DNA of 64,000 nucleotides from Terebella lapidaria (Eukaryota; Annelida; Polychaeta; Terebellida; Terebellidae). The translations under genes and the position numbers were made by a program. Under the pieces are notes generated by a model that saw nothing but the letters and a program-made list of their open reading frames with translations, did no database searches and had not been told where the DNA came from. This document shows, one piece after another, positions 1-10,871 of this stretch (the first letter of the stretch is position 1; every line of letters starts with the position of its first letter). The DNA lies in assembly GCA_949152475.1 (NCBI GenBank), contig OX424555.1:72803499-72867498 (forward strand). Direction: 5' to 3'.

Positions 1-832
1 AATTTTTTTGCCGAGTCGGCATTTTTCATTTTCGTCGATATCTCGGAAACGGTGCGTCGTAGAGCGAAACGGACGTTATTTTCGGACTCGTCGCCCTAGA
101 CAAACATGTCTTAAGGGTATTATGGATGAACTTTGACCTTGACCCGAATTTTTTTTGCCGAGTCGGCATTTTTCGTTTTCGTCGATATCTCGGAAACGGT
201 GTGTCGTAGAGCGAAACGGATGTTATTTTCGGACTCGGCGCCCTAGACAAACATGTCTAAGGGGTATTATGGATGAACTTTGACCTTGACCCGAAATTTT
301 TTTGCCGAATGGGCATTTTTCGTTTTCGTCGATATCTCGGGAACGGTGTGTCGTAGAGCGAAACGGACGTTATTTTCGGACTCGGCGCCCTAGACTAACA
401 TGTCTAAAGGGTATTATGGATGGACTTTGACCTTGACCCCAAATTTTTTTTCCGAGTCGGCATTTCTCGTTTTCGTCGATATCTCGGGAACGGTGTGTCG
501 TAGAGCGAAACGGACGTTATTTTCGGACTCGTCGCCCTAGACAAACATGTCTAAGGGGTATTATGGATGAACTTTGACCTTGACCCGAAATTTTTTTGCC
601 GAGTCGGCATTTCTCGTTTTCGTCGATATCTCGGAAACGGTGAGTCGTAGAGCGAAACGGACTTTTTTTTCGGACTCGTCGCCCTAGACACACATGTCTA
701 AGGGGTATTATTTTAACGGTAATTTTTTTTTGCGGAGTCGACATTTTTCATTTTCGTCGATATCTAGTATATATTATAAATTAATCATCACACCGAAATG
801 CCTCCAAGGCATCTTTAGGCCTTGACGTCTAG
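1..832 (+). repeat. 3' part of a Helentron-like family C element with a 147-bp satellite array
   Basis: Five full tandem units of exactly 147 bp are visible: the GCCGAGTCGG landmark, or its variant, falls at 10, 157, 304, 451 and 598. Each unit has a T-run, the phrase GATATCTCGG, GTCGTAGAGCGAAACGG, and ends in TTTGACCTTGACCCGAA. The array is followed by an AT-rich stretch and the family C 3' end at about 792-832: CCGAAATGCCT, a hairpin with arms CAAGGC and GCCTTG, then GACGTCTAG followed by a T. The 5' end lies outside the window. The CTAG|T terminus and subterminal hairpin are Helitron/Helentron traits; the family assignment is inference. Confidence 0.75.
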
Positions 833-990
833 TTTTCACTTGAAAATATGCAATATTTTGATGAATAAACATTCTATTTGGATTGGAGAGTGATAAATCA
901 CTTCAATTCAGCGTGTTTGGGCGGAAATTTAACTGATGTGAAGTGTTTTCTAAAGGCTGAATTACGAGGGTACAAAATACGTTCACGATT

Positions 991-1045
991 AACCGGTCAC
1001 AAAATCTGTAACCGGTTACACTCTGTAACCGAACCGTAACCGGTT
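991..1045. promoter_or_regulatory. Cluster of Grainyhead-like AACCGGTT sites
   Basis: Two perfect palindromic AACCGGTT octamers lie at 1010-1017 and 1038-1045, with a near match AACCGGTC at 991-998 and an ACCG half between. AACCGGTT is the consensus for Grainyhead/CP2-type transcription factors. The cluster is about 1.8 kb upstream of the galactosyltransferase start. That it regulates this gene is only inference; it could also be a short degenerate repeat. Confidence 0.35.
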
Positions 1046-1073
1046 GACCGAGTAAGTACTCGTTGAAGCCCTA

Positions 1074-1503
1074 CCCACATTCATTGGTGCTCGGGACTGT
1101 CACTGTCCCGGGATTAAACAAGCTCGGGACGAGAACAAACAAATCACGATTATGACCGATTTACGGGCTGACACACAAACTATTAGTATTGCATGTATAA
1201 TAATGTATGAGAGGACCCAGATTACATATGATAACTCAACTAAATACCTCGATATATTGCTCAAAATCCCATCCAAACGCAGCTAATCCTTCCTGGTAAA
1301 ATTTGTGGTCAGTGACAGCCAAGGCTAAAGTTAATGTTTGGAAGGAATTTTCAACAATATTTCAGGATTTTTAGGTGCGTTATCATACATAATTTGGGTC
1401 TTCTCGTGTATCTGAGTGAATACAAAAAGACAATTTGGTGTGTCAACCCAGATAACTGTCATAATCGTGATTTGTTTGTTTTCATCCCGAGCATCAATGT
1501 GGG
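1074..1503. repeat. Foldback element with long imperfect inverted arms
   Basis: The left arm (about 1074-1279) and right arm (about 1336-1503) are reverse complements over nearly their whole length. Landmarks are CCCACATTC at 1074 against CAATGTGGG ending at 1503, and AACAAACAAATCACGATTAT near 1134 against its complement near 1462. The left arm carries an extra GC-rich duplication (CTCGGGAC ... GCTCGGGAC). No coding content is seen. This is a MITE or foldback-type repeat of unknown superfamily; short reading frames inside it are incidental. Confidence 0.65.
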
Positions 1504-1639
1504 CCATCTTGGACGCGCTCCGTGTCGCTTGGGCTGGGTGAAATGAAAACACATGCTTGTTTGGTGAGCTGAATCATGCAGTGTTGTGTAATGGGCCAAA
1601 TCGTGATATAGTCCCAACCGGGTACACTGTCCTCCACCC

Positions 1640-2487
1640 CAAGACTTTCCATATACAGAAATTGGATCGAAGGCCTTTGAACTAGGATTCGAAATAGTTT
1701 TTGCTGAGTAATCCCTGAGGCTTCCTGCATAAAACAGGCATTATTTTCGGACTATTGGCCCTAGACAAACAGGGGTATTTGGGATTAACTTTGACTACGA
1801 CCTCAAATTTTTCGCTGAGTCAGCATTTTTTGTTTCCTTCGATATCTCTGAAATGGTGCGTCGTAGAGCAAAACGAACGTTGTATCTGTACTCACCACTC
1901 TGGACAAACATGTCTTTGGGTTTTAGGAATGAACTTTGACCTTGACTTTACATTTATTTGCTGAGTTGGCATTTTTGATTTTCATCGATATCTCAGAAAA
2001 GGTGCGTTGTAGAGCGAAATGGACATTATTTTTTGTGGCCCTAGTCGAACATGTCTAAGGGGTATTATGGATTAACTTAGACCTTGACTGTAAATTTTTT
2101 GCTTATTTCATTTTCATCAATATCTCGGATACAGTGTGTCGTAGAACAAAACGGATGTTATTTTTGCAATCGTGGTCCTAGACAAACATACATGTGTAAG
2201 GGGTATTACAGATGAATTTTGACCTTGACCCGTATTTTTTTAGCTGAGTCGGCATATTTTATTTTCATTGATATCTCGGAAACGATGCTTTGTAGAGCAT
2301 CTGTTTCGGACTTGTCGCCCTAGACAAGGGCATCAACTTTGTCCTTTTCCTACATGTAAATGGATTCATGATCATACATGTCTCAATAAGAGGTCTCAAT
2401 AAGTATCTTCGCCCTTGATCATGTTTCTCATGAGTCACCTTTGTTCACACTGAAATGCCTCCAGGGCCTTTAGACCTTGACATCTAA
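1640..2487 (+). repeat. Degenerate Helentron-like family C copy with 147-bp units
   Basis: Decayed versions of the 147-bp unit run from about 1740 to 2330. They are preceded by a stretch (1645-1735) that matches the unique part of the 973-bp repeat at 51.7 kb (TCCCTGAGGCTTCCTGCAT). The copy ends in a worn family C terminus, GAAATGCCTCCAGGGCC then GACATCTAA. Divergence is far higher than in the 52-54 kb copies, so this is an old insertion. It lies immediately upstream of the galactosyltransferase 5' region. Confidence 0.6.
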
Positions 2488-2540
2488 TTTTTGTAGGTGG
2501 CAAACATGCAATGCAACATTTAACCATATTTTATACTTGC

Positions 2541-2813
2541 AGGTTATGTCGAGATGGCAGGTGTTGCAGAGGATATACAAACAGAAAGCGCATTCGATAG
2601 GATCACTGTGCCTACCAGACCTCACTGAGCACTGGTCCATACATTTAACTAGATCATTCCACCCAGTATGAAGATGATGAACCTGCTTCACATATATGAT
2701 GCAGACTTCATCCACCGAACTCAGTCAGCATTGTGATAAATTGGGCATTCCAGTGGATGAGTCTCGAGGATGGGCAGATGCCTGGTTCAGTCTGTATCAG
2801 CTGACTGAGCACA
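2541..2813 (+). promoter_or_regulatory. Possible 5' UTR exon start (splice acceptor) before the GT31 gene
   Basis: An acceptor-like TATACTTGCAG ends at 2542, 272 bases before the galactosyltransferase ATG, and a polypyrimidine tract is only weakly present. Metazoan single-coding-exon B3GALT genes commonly have a spliced 5' UTR, so a 5' UTR exon starting at 2543 is plausible. Several upstream ATGs occur in this leader, none in frame and open to the main start (TGA at 2802-2804). No promoter is recognised. Weak call. Confidence 0.3.
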
Positions 2814-3998
2814 ATGTTCCCCCGGCGTTCCACGGTGACACGGGTCTTCCTGTGTGTGGCGATGGGTGCCGTGCTGTTCCTCGTCTGGGTGGCCTCCCCA
2901 GCAGCTAGGGTGCCTATGGAGGAGTGTAACAGATTCCTCCGGGAGCCCTCCAATGAGACGGCTTTGCGCATTGAGATCGCCCACATGAGAACCAAGATGA
3001 ACATGTCCACTGTCGTCGAGCCCGTGGAGGACAAGTCAGTAGAGTGGCTCAGAGACCAGGCATACGAACTCTGCCGGAGTCTGCCCATCAATCCTCACAA
3101 CTTCCACTACATCATCAATCCCAGCACTGTCTGCCGGGGATTAGATCTCTTCATGATCATCTATGTTCATTCTGCTCCAGATCATTACAAACGCAGGACT
3201 TCAATTCGAGAGACTTGGGGCAATCCAAAGAACTTTGATCACCTGACGGTGCGATTGGTGTTTCTGGTCGGCAAGCCAAAGGAGGACTCAATACAGGAGG
3301 CACTGCTGATGGAGAGTGATATGTATGGAGACATCGTACAGGAGGACTTCATGGACTCTTACCGCAACCTGACCTATAAAGGCATCATGGGCCTCAAGTG
3401 GGTCAAAAACTACTGCTCACATGCCAAGTTTGTTCTGAAAACTGACGATGACATCTTTGTGAATATTTTCAACGTTGTGAGCCATCTGGAGGAGCTGGAT
3501 CAGCAGAGCGGTCCGGTGCGCAGCCTGCTGCTCTGTCTCGTCTGGACCAGGATGAAGGTAGTCAGAGACCCCAAGAGTAAGTGGTACCTGTCCAAGGAAG
3601 AGTTCAGTGGTGACTATTTCCCCAAGTACTGCTCAGGCTCCGCTTTCATGATGACTCCTGATGTGTCTGCCGACATGTACCAGGCATCGCTGACCACCAA
3701 GTTCTTCTGGGTGGACGACTTCTATGTGACCGGTCTGCTAGCTCAGCGGGTCGGCGTGGTACACAAGAAGTACAACACTGTCTACACGCTGGGCCCCAGT
3801 ACATTCCTTTCTAAATTCACAGAGGATGAAAAGTGGAAGACGTTGACTTTTGGTCATGTGCACAATATTAACCACATGGTACAGGTCTGGAAGCTAGTAC
3901 TGAAGGACAAGCGACCAGCACCTGTGGTCGACAACAAGCAGTTGCCTAGCAATAGGACAAAACAGCAACTCAATAATATACTGCGTTTCATTCACTGA
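2814..3998 (+). CDS. Beta-1,3-galactosyltransferase-like enzyme (GT31 family), type II membrane protein
   Basis: The 394-residue single-exon protein has the layout of a GT31 Golgi glycosyltransferase. It has a short basic cytosolic tail, one membrane anchor at about residues 11-27, a stem, and a luminal catalytic domain. Visible family motifs are RRTSIRETWG at 127-136, EDFMDSY at 177-183 followed by NLTYK, the metal-binding DDD at 211-213 (followed by IFVN), CSGSAFM from 273, and FFWVDDFYVTG from 297 with the acidic pair at 301-302. Potential N-glycosylation sequons include NET, NMS, NLT and NRT. Family members transfer galactose or GlcNAc in beta-1,3 linkage from UDP-sugars; the exact donor and acceptor cannot be told from sequence. 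The start is fixed by an in-frame TGA just upstream (2802-2804). An intronless coding region is normal for B3GALT-type genes. All catalytic motifs are present, so it looks functional. Confidence 0.92.
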   Translation: MFPRRSTVTRVFLCVAMGAVLFLVWVASPAARVPMEECNRFLREPSNETALRIEIAHMRTKMNMSTVVEPVEDKSVEWLRDQAYELCRSLPINPHNFHYIINPSTVCRGLDLFMIIYVHSAPDHYKRRTSIRETWGNPKNFDHLTVRLVFLVGKPKEDSIQEALLMESDMYGDIVQEDFMDSYRNLTYKGIMGLKWVKNYCSHAKFVLKTDDDIFVNIFNVVSHLEELDQQSGPVRSLLLCLVWTRMKVVRDPKSKWYLSKEEFSGDYFPKYCSGSAFMMTPDVSADMYQASLTTKFFWVDDFYVTGLLAQRVGVVHKKYNTVYTLGPSTFLSKFTEDEKWKTLTFGHVHNINHMVQVWKLVLKDKRPAPVVDNKQLPSNRTKQQLNNILRFIH

Positions 3999-6769
3999 GG
4001 GCAAACTCTGCAGACTTCATGGACTTAGGCAACTTGTAATTGTCTTTTGTATGTACTTTTATATTCCTCATACATTGTTGCACAAAATGCTCACTACTCT
4101 TTGAATGTGTGCTGCATGATCATGATGATGTAGGTGTGATTACCCGGTAAAATTGCAAATTGCACTCTACAATTCACATACATCACATGTAAATTGGACA
4201 TGTAGATGTAACATGCAAGCAAGTGTGAAAAGTTCATGGTTGTTTTGGAGTTTTATTAAGGTGCTACACAGTTAAAATTCAGGTGTGTTTTACATGTACA
4301 GGTTAGTTGCTAGACGTTTCCCACCTTTTGCGCCATTCTACTTGTGCTATAGCATGAAATATTGTGATCTTTATTTATTTCATAAAATAGTCGAGCATCA
4401 CTCCACTTTGTATGTTTCAATGTACTTCTACAGTATACAAGTATCCCGATTCCCAAAGTATCTTGGAATGCTCTTGTGTAAATAAGCACCAAGACTACTG
4501 TACGCATGTGTGATAATCTGATAATGTGACTCAGCAAGACATCAATTTTTGTCCCCCCAATATAAAAAAGTTGATGAATGAACATGATAAATAAAACAAG
4601 GCCCGAACAATTGAAGGGATGTAGATTTTAAGCCTGCAATTTGACTATGCATGTGAAAGTTTGTGTGAAAGCATGTTTTTGTTTACCTTATTGTGTTCAC
4701 TTCCAGGAGTGATCACTCGTGTAACATGTCAAACAGTCTAACTATTGTGATGATTGCTATTTTAGCTTTATTAACATTTTGATTTATCAGAGTTTTCTTG
4801 ATTTGAATATTGTTTCTTGAATATTTATCTAGGTGATATGTTATTTCCCACCTATTTTGCAATTGATTCTTAAGTTGTACTGTCACAAAATTGTGATATG
4901 GTTGTGCACTGGTATCTCAATTACATAATACATATACATACCGATACATGTATAGACATGTACTGGTTCCGGTAGAATATAGGAATATACTTCATTTTGT
5001 TTTATCTGCTCTAAATACACTGCTTATTGATTAAGAGTTATAGAAATCCTCTGACAGTGTCTTGGTTGTGATTTGCATAACTTTAAGTCCAGTATTTATT
5101 TTCTAGTTCATTTCTGTCATCAAACCACTTTATGTGTACAGTATCATGCATTTTACTCGGCATGCAAAACTCAGAGTGTTATACTTATCCCTGAAGTCAG
5201 TTGTACAGTTATTCATCAGGACATGTACGTCCGATTTATGTGTGTTTATTTATTCAGAGTTCACTGATTGATCGATTAATTCATGATTGATTGTGTATAT
5301 AGACTAACTAATAATTATGACATTTAAGTTACTGTGAAATGTGAAACTTCTTGTGTGCTGCTTGTGGCAAGATAAAATTATCATTAAAATGATTTTCACA
5401 AACTTTTGATGAACAGAAGTTGGAAACATCAGAAATGTATTAAAGCAGTGACTTCTACACATCAAAGATCAATGTTACAAATAAGTACAATCAAGTACCA
5501 CAAGTTTCACATTTCTCAGTGGTGAGTATAAGTGCTATAGGCATTGTTGAGAATGCCCTACATCTGTTATTGGTGCTGATTAAATTATGTTTGTTAATCA
5601 TGTACTGTGTGACTGTATGTGTCCTACTGGAAATATTGAGATGATTTGAGGTGTGTATCTGGTTAGTGTTGTCCAACCAGGGAAGTGTAGAATTAATGTT
5701 CCTGTACTCAAAGTATTCCATGGATGTATTGGAGGATGAATTTGATTCAATTTTGCGAAATATATTAATTTAATGACAGTGGAACAAGAGTAGTTTAAAA
5801 AAATAAGGTGGCAACCTCTAATCATATGAACATGTTCAATCATGTTCGGATGCGTTATGATTTTGTTAGGATTTCCTGACCGGAAGAAGAAAGTGAAAAC
5901 CGATAGGGAAACTCTAAATTAATCAAACCTATGTTGTCATGAGTTGTATATAATGGTACATGTATGTATCATGTCTATACTGGTATAACGTTGAAGAAAA
6001 CTGATTTAGTCCAAATGCATTTCATTCCTTTATATACATACGTATAAGTTACAAAAGAACTGCATTCAAAAATGAATTTCATTAATTTAATAATTGTATG
6101 TTCTTTACAGTATTTTGTTGACACAGTGTTTTGTTTTAGCGTTGGTTCACTTGTTATGATTTTAGTTCTGTATTGATATGTTTTACAGGTAAGAAAAGGA
6201 TTGCAAATGTCATGATGTAGTTGTATGTGTTAAGCTTGAAATTGGAGAATATATTTTGACTTACTGGTGTATGGCATAACATGACTGCAGGTATTCGTGT
6301 TGTGCAGAGTATATGAAGTCATTCTTGTTCTGCATATTTCATTAATTTCATCCAGTGGTCTGTATCAAAGAAACTACCTTCTCCCATAAGAAGTGTACAC
6401 ATACCGATATATACTGTTTGCAATTTAGATGGATACATGTATTGATCAAATTTGTAATTCGAAGATAGATGTATTTACTTGTTATTCTTTATGCTTGTTT
6501 GTGATGCTCATCTATATATTATTATGTTTTTGAATAATAACTGAATGCAGTCTACTTTATCGTAAAAAGGGAACATGTAAAATGTCCAAATCACTCTTCA
6601 CCTTTGCATCTCTTGACGCTCTTAAAATTTTTCATTGTTATCTGTAGATACTACGCAATTTGTAGAATGCTTTCATTTCATTCTCAATGTCATGTCAGAT
6701 GCTAACCTACTTATAGTTTGTTGCAGGATTTACAATAAATTCACTTCTAAATCTATGTCGTGTCATCTG
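3999..6769 (+). other. 3' flank of the GT31 gene, probably including its 3' UTR; no gene seen
   Basis: AT-rich, mostly single-copy sequence without recognisable repeats or coding potential. An AATAAA signal lies at 4590-4595, about 590 bases past the stop, and is the best candidate for the mRNA end. Reading frames here are short and biased by AT content. The absence of transposons contrasts sharply with the flanking regions and would fit a long 3' UTR, but the transcript end cannot be fixed from sequence. Confidence 0.4.
4590..4595 (+). terminator. Candidate polyadenylation signal of the GT31 gene
   Basis: AATAAA in the sense strand, the first canonical hexamer after the stop codon at 3998. 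No clear GU-rich element was identified downstream. Confidence 0.35.
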
Positions 6770-7872
6770 TGTTGCAGAGATTTATCGCCTGACCTGAAAT
6801 GTGTCAATTGGCCTCTACAGACAAACTATTTGTTGATAAAGCTTATATGTTTGTACTATGAACATGCAGCACACCTAATGGTGACATTGGCGTTCACAGA
6901 GATGACTTTGGTTGGTAAATCTCAAGGTCATATATCACCTGCAATGCTTATGACCAAATTGCTGGTAACCTATTTTAGACCTTGGGCTAATTTTCATTCA
7001 TAATGGGAGCTGTGTTGAGTAAACTCCAAGAACAGTTCAAGATAGAGCTGAAATATTGACCCATTCAAATTTGAAGTCATACATGGGAATTTAGAGATGA
7101 CCTTGGAATTGACCTTCAGTGACCTTGAAAGCTCAAAACTGCAATTTTTATGAAAAAAAACGGCCAATTTCTGACTGGCAGCCATATTATCAAAAACTGT
7201 TCAGACAGGATTGAGATTTTTGTTTCAAAAGATTCCCCTTCTGTACCCTCGCGCCATGTATAAATGTAGTTGCCCTCGAATCGCACGCCAATGCGTGGCG
7301 GCCATATTGATTTTTTGACGGATGGGCGAAAAAATTTCTCCCAATCAAGTGACTATTTGTTTTGAGTGATTTCCAGGCCAAAAAAAATTCCCCTTTAAAT
7401 TTTTTTTTTTATGCGGAATATTTTGATGACCAAGAATTCAACCTTTGACCTCATTTTCAAGGTCGGAGCACAAAATGGCTAATGCCTTGTTTTCTAATTT
7501 TCTATCGACTTTATAGCTTTTTTGCACATATAGGAAATGATACATGCTGAATATTCTCATGACCTTGAGCTTTGACCTCATTTTCAAGTTAATAGCACAA
7601 AATGACCAATATCTCACTTATAATCGACTTTGTAACTTGAGGATCAATTGTGGACACAGAGGAATCGATATATGCTGAATATCCTTGTGACCTTGAATTT
7701 GACCAGTGACCTTATTTTCAAGATCACAGAACAAAATGGCTAATATCTAAAATATAAAACATATATTGTCCGGAAACCTTAGGCTAATTTCCCAAAAAAT
7801 TAAATGTTCATTTGATATAAGTTGGAGTTCTGGTTAGGTTATCTTATCGAATATAAGTTCCGGTTAGGTTAT
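6770..7872 (+). repeat. Degenerate Helentron-like family A fragments
   Basis: The first fragment ends at about 6990 with a worn family A terminus (GGTAACCT, then a TAGACC/GGGCTA hairpin). Its body matches the segment at 9136-9355. A second fragment (6991-7790) carries TGACCTTGAA and TTCAAGGTCA-type words, GGCAGCCAT modules, and ends with a decayed GTCCGGAAACCTTAGGCTAA. The 5' ends are missing or unrecognisable. Both are old, fragmentary and non-coding. Confidence 0.55.
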
Positions 7873-7873
7873 T

Positions 7874-8239
7874 AAGGCATTTCGGCAGAAATGCCTTCAT
7901 CGTAGAATTTTTTCTCTTCTTCTTCCGCCAGTTTTGGTTTCCGGACGATAACTTTAGATTGTCTGATGGATCCTTGCCAAATTTTCATCTCTAGTCAGAA
8001 ATGATATATGGAAGAAGCCTATATTTTTTTAGCCAGCTCCAAGCAATCATGTCTCGGGGGTATTATAGATGAACTTTGACCTTGACCTGAATTTTTTTTT
8101 TGCTGAGTTGACATTTTTCATTTTCGTCGATATCCAGGAAACGGTGTGTCGTAGAGCCCGTGGCAAACATGTTTTAAATATTACGAATTAGTCCTAACAC
8201 CGAAATGCCTCCAAGGCATCTTTAGGCCTTGACGTCTAG
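7874..8239 (+). mobile_element. Short, end-to-end Helentron-like family C element
   Basis: This is the smallest copy with both family C ends. The 5' hairpin at 7874 has arms AAGGCATTTC and GAAATGCCTT with loop GGCA. The 3' end has CCGAAATGCCT, a CAAGGC/GCCTTG hairpin, and stops at CTAG (8236-8239) with T following. The body holds a CTTCTTCTTCCGCC tract and about one 147-bp-type unit, with no coding capacity. The 5' arm and 3' subterminus are inverted copies (AGGCATTTCGG and CCGAAATGCCT), as in Helentron/HINE elements. Flanks are TTA on the left and T on the right. Confidence 0.7.
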
Positions 8240-8299
8240 TTTATTGAAAGGTTTATGGTGAAATCTTGCTGGAATTCCGAACAAAAATACTTTGAATTT

Positions 8300-9355
8300 G
8301 AAAGGTAATTTTTAGCCTGTCCGTCTGTCGTCCGTCCATCTTCGTCAACTTTTTGTTAGCTCTGCTATGCCTGTCTTTCATCATCAACTTTGGTTATCTT
8401 TAGAGTTTACTGTCGAATCTTTCTGAGATTTTGCAAAAAAAATGCCACGAAAATATTTCAAGAGGGATGGTATTTTTAAAGTTGTTTGACTTTTGACACA
8501 TTTATTTCAAAATGACAGTCATTATAGACGACAAACTGCCAATTTTGCGGCCATTTTCTCAAAAACTCTTTGATCAGAATTTTTTTTTCGCCCCAAATCG
8601 CATTACTATCCATTTTGGGCCAATTGCAGGCAAGAAAATGTTTTCACCCTTTAAAAAAATTTTGGACTAAAAATATTATCGGCACTTTTTTCCTTCATAA
8701 TGGGAGCTGCTACCACTGTACTCATAGAAAGCCTGAAGATAGAGCTTAGATATTGACACTTTCAAATAGGAAGTCATATATGGCAATTTGGGTGGTGGCC
8801 TTGAATTTGACCTTCGATGACCTTGAAAGCTCAAAGCAACCATTTCTTGGACACAAAATACCAATTTTTAGGATAGATAGAGCTTATGTTTAAATTATGA
8901 GCATATAGGAAGTCGTGTATGGGAAAAGTAATGATGACCTTGATCTTGATCTCGGATGACCTTTAGTGCTAATGTCTGACTTGGGATGTTTAAATTGACT
9001 GCTGAATTTTGAACGCTTGCACCTAGAGGTTAAGGATTGTATTATAAGCTTATAAGAAGTCAATTTGTATATGACACATCTTTTGGTGACCTTGAACATG
9101 ACCTTAGACGACCGTGGATGCTAAATCTCAAAGTCTCGCTTGACCTGAAATGTGTAAATTGGCCTCTCCAGACAAAATAGCCTACTTGGTAATAGAACTT
9201 ATAGATTTATATTATGAACATAGAAAGTCATATCCAGCACACGTTATGGTGACACATTGAAGTTCACAAAAATGACTTTGGTTGGTAAATCTCAAGGTCA
9301 CCTGCAATGCTTAAAACCAAAATTGTCCGGTCACCTATCTTAGCCCTTGGGCTAA
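8300..9355 (+). repeat. Diverged Helentron-like family A element
   Basis: A short GTCCGTC-type microsatellite near 8320 marks the 5' part; the 5' hairpin itself is decayed. The body contains several TGACCTTGAA-type words and CATAATGGGAGCTG modules shared with other copies. The 3' end is well kept: TTGTCCGGTCACCT, then the perfect hairpin TTAGCCCTTGGGCTAA ending at 9355. Non-autonomous and old. Confidence 0.6.
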
Positions 9356-10632
9356 GTTTTGCAAAAACTGTCCCATCAGTTTTGAGATTATTCTTTCAAA
9401 AGATTCCACTCATGTACCTTTGTGACGTGTATAGGTTTAGCTGCCTTTTATCGATCAGTCTCCGTGTGGTGGCTATTTTGATTTTTTGAAGGCTCGGTGA
9501 AAAATTTTGTTGTTGTCCTACATCAAGTCACTATTCGTTTTCAGCCATTTCCAGGCAAAACAAATTTCCTCCTTTTGAAAAAAATGGACCTTTTCGGTAC
9601 TTTTTCCTTCATAATGGGAACTGCCTCAACTGTACTCATAGAATGCTTCAAGATAGAGCTTAGGAACTGGAAGTTTGAAATGGGAAATCATATGTGATGA
9701 TTTGTATAGTGACCTTGGATTTGACCTTCCATGAGCGAGATATAAAAACGGCCACTTTTTGGCTTAAATTTGCTCGAGGCCGAGAGGCCGATTCTTTAAA
9801 AATGTACCAAAAGATACCTTGAGCTAATAGCCTGAGACTAATTTTTTTATTCAATGGTTTTTTTGCCGATTTGGCAGCCATTCTCGCCGAAAAGCTGCCA
9901 CGTTTGGACTTTGGGTGGTCATTTTCTCAAAAATTGTCTGATCAGGTTTGAGAGTGTTGTTGCAAAGCATGGTGAAGGGTATACTTGATATTGTGTATGA
10001 AGATGGAGTGCCTCAAATCACTCTAAAGGCCTGAAATATTGAATTTGAACTTCGTTGACCTTGAAAAGACGGAACAGTCATTTTTTGATGAAAAGAGTCA
10101 AATTTGCACTCTGCCGTCTCCCAAAAATGTTTCTAATAAGTTGTTAGATTTTTTTTTATTTCAGAACATGTCAACTGTGATACTTTATATTTCATTCATT
10201 GAAAGATGGAGTGCCTTAACTCTTCATAAGGTCCGACACATAGGCCAGAAAGGCCCAAAATGGCATGATATGCACAAATTGGCTTCTGGGGTTCAAACAC
10301 TCGTACATGGACCTCAGGTTTGTAATATAATGTATTATTAGAGGAAGTTTCATTTGGGTCATCTTTCGGTGACCTTGAGTGGTAAATGTCGATATTACCT
10401 TTAAAGTAAATATTGTAAATTGACCGATGCCGACAGAATGTTTATAGATGACGTTTAGGTTGTGTTATGACACAGGCAGTCACATTAAGTGATTCTTCTG
10501 GTGATCTTGAACTTGACCTTTAGTGATTTTGATTAACCGTTTTTTTTTATCCCTTGAGCTTGATTCATGTTGTTATAAATTCGTCTTTTGCACAGAAATG
10601 CATCCAAGACATCTTAAGGTCGTGACGACTAG
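9356..10632 (+). repeat. Mosaic of degenerate Helentron-like modules ending in a family C terminus
   Basis: Segments resembling the family A/B body (TTTGAGATTATTCTTTCAAA, CATAATGGGAACTGCC, GACCTTGA words) are followed by a worn family C 3' end at 10596-10632 (CAGAAATGCATCC ... GACGACTAG then T). The arrangement suggests repeated insertion of one element into another. Reading frames such as the 100-codon one at 10039 show no recognisable protein. Confidence 0.5.
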
Positions 10633-10755
10633 TTTACTGGTTGTCTTGGCTGATGCCGAGTTGTCTGTGTTGGAATAAACATACTAGTATCTTCCATTAT
10701 ATTCCAAATGGTAATGTGCATGTGACAAAAGTCTGAACAAGTTAGTGAAATCGAT

Positions 10756-10761
10756 TTTAAT
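10756..10761 (-). terminator. Candidate polyadenylation signal of the galaxin-like gene
   Basis: ATTAAA, the commonest variant hexamer, lies on the minus strand about 110 bases past the stop codon. No canonical AATAAA is present between 10640 and 10871 on this strand. Confidence 0.3.
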
Positions 10762-10871
10762 GATGTCTCATTGCAACGAAAATTTTAGACAATATTAATA
10801 TACAAGTTTGTTACAGCTACAAACTATCTACGAACAGCTTTGGACACGTGTTTTCATCACCGTGGAATCAT

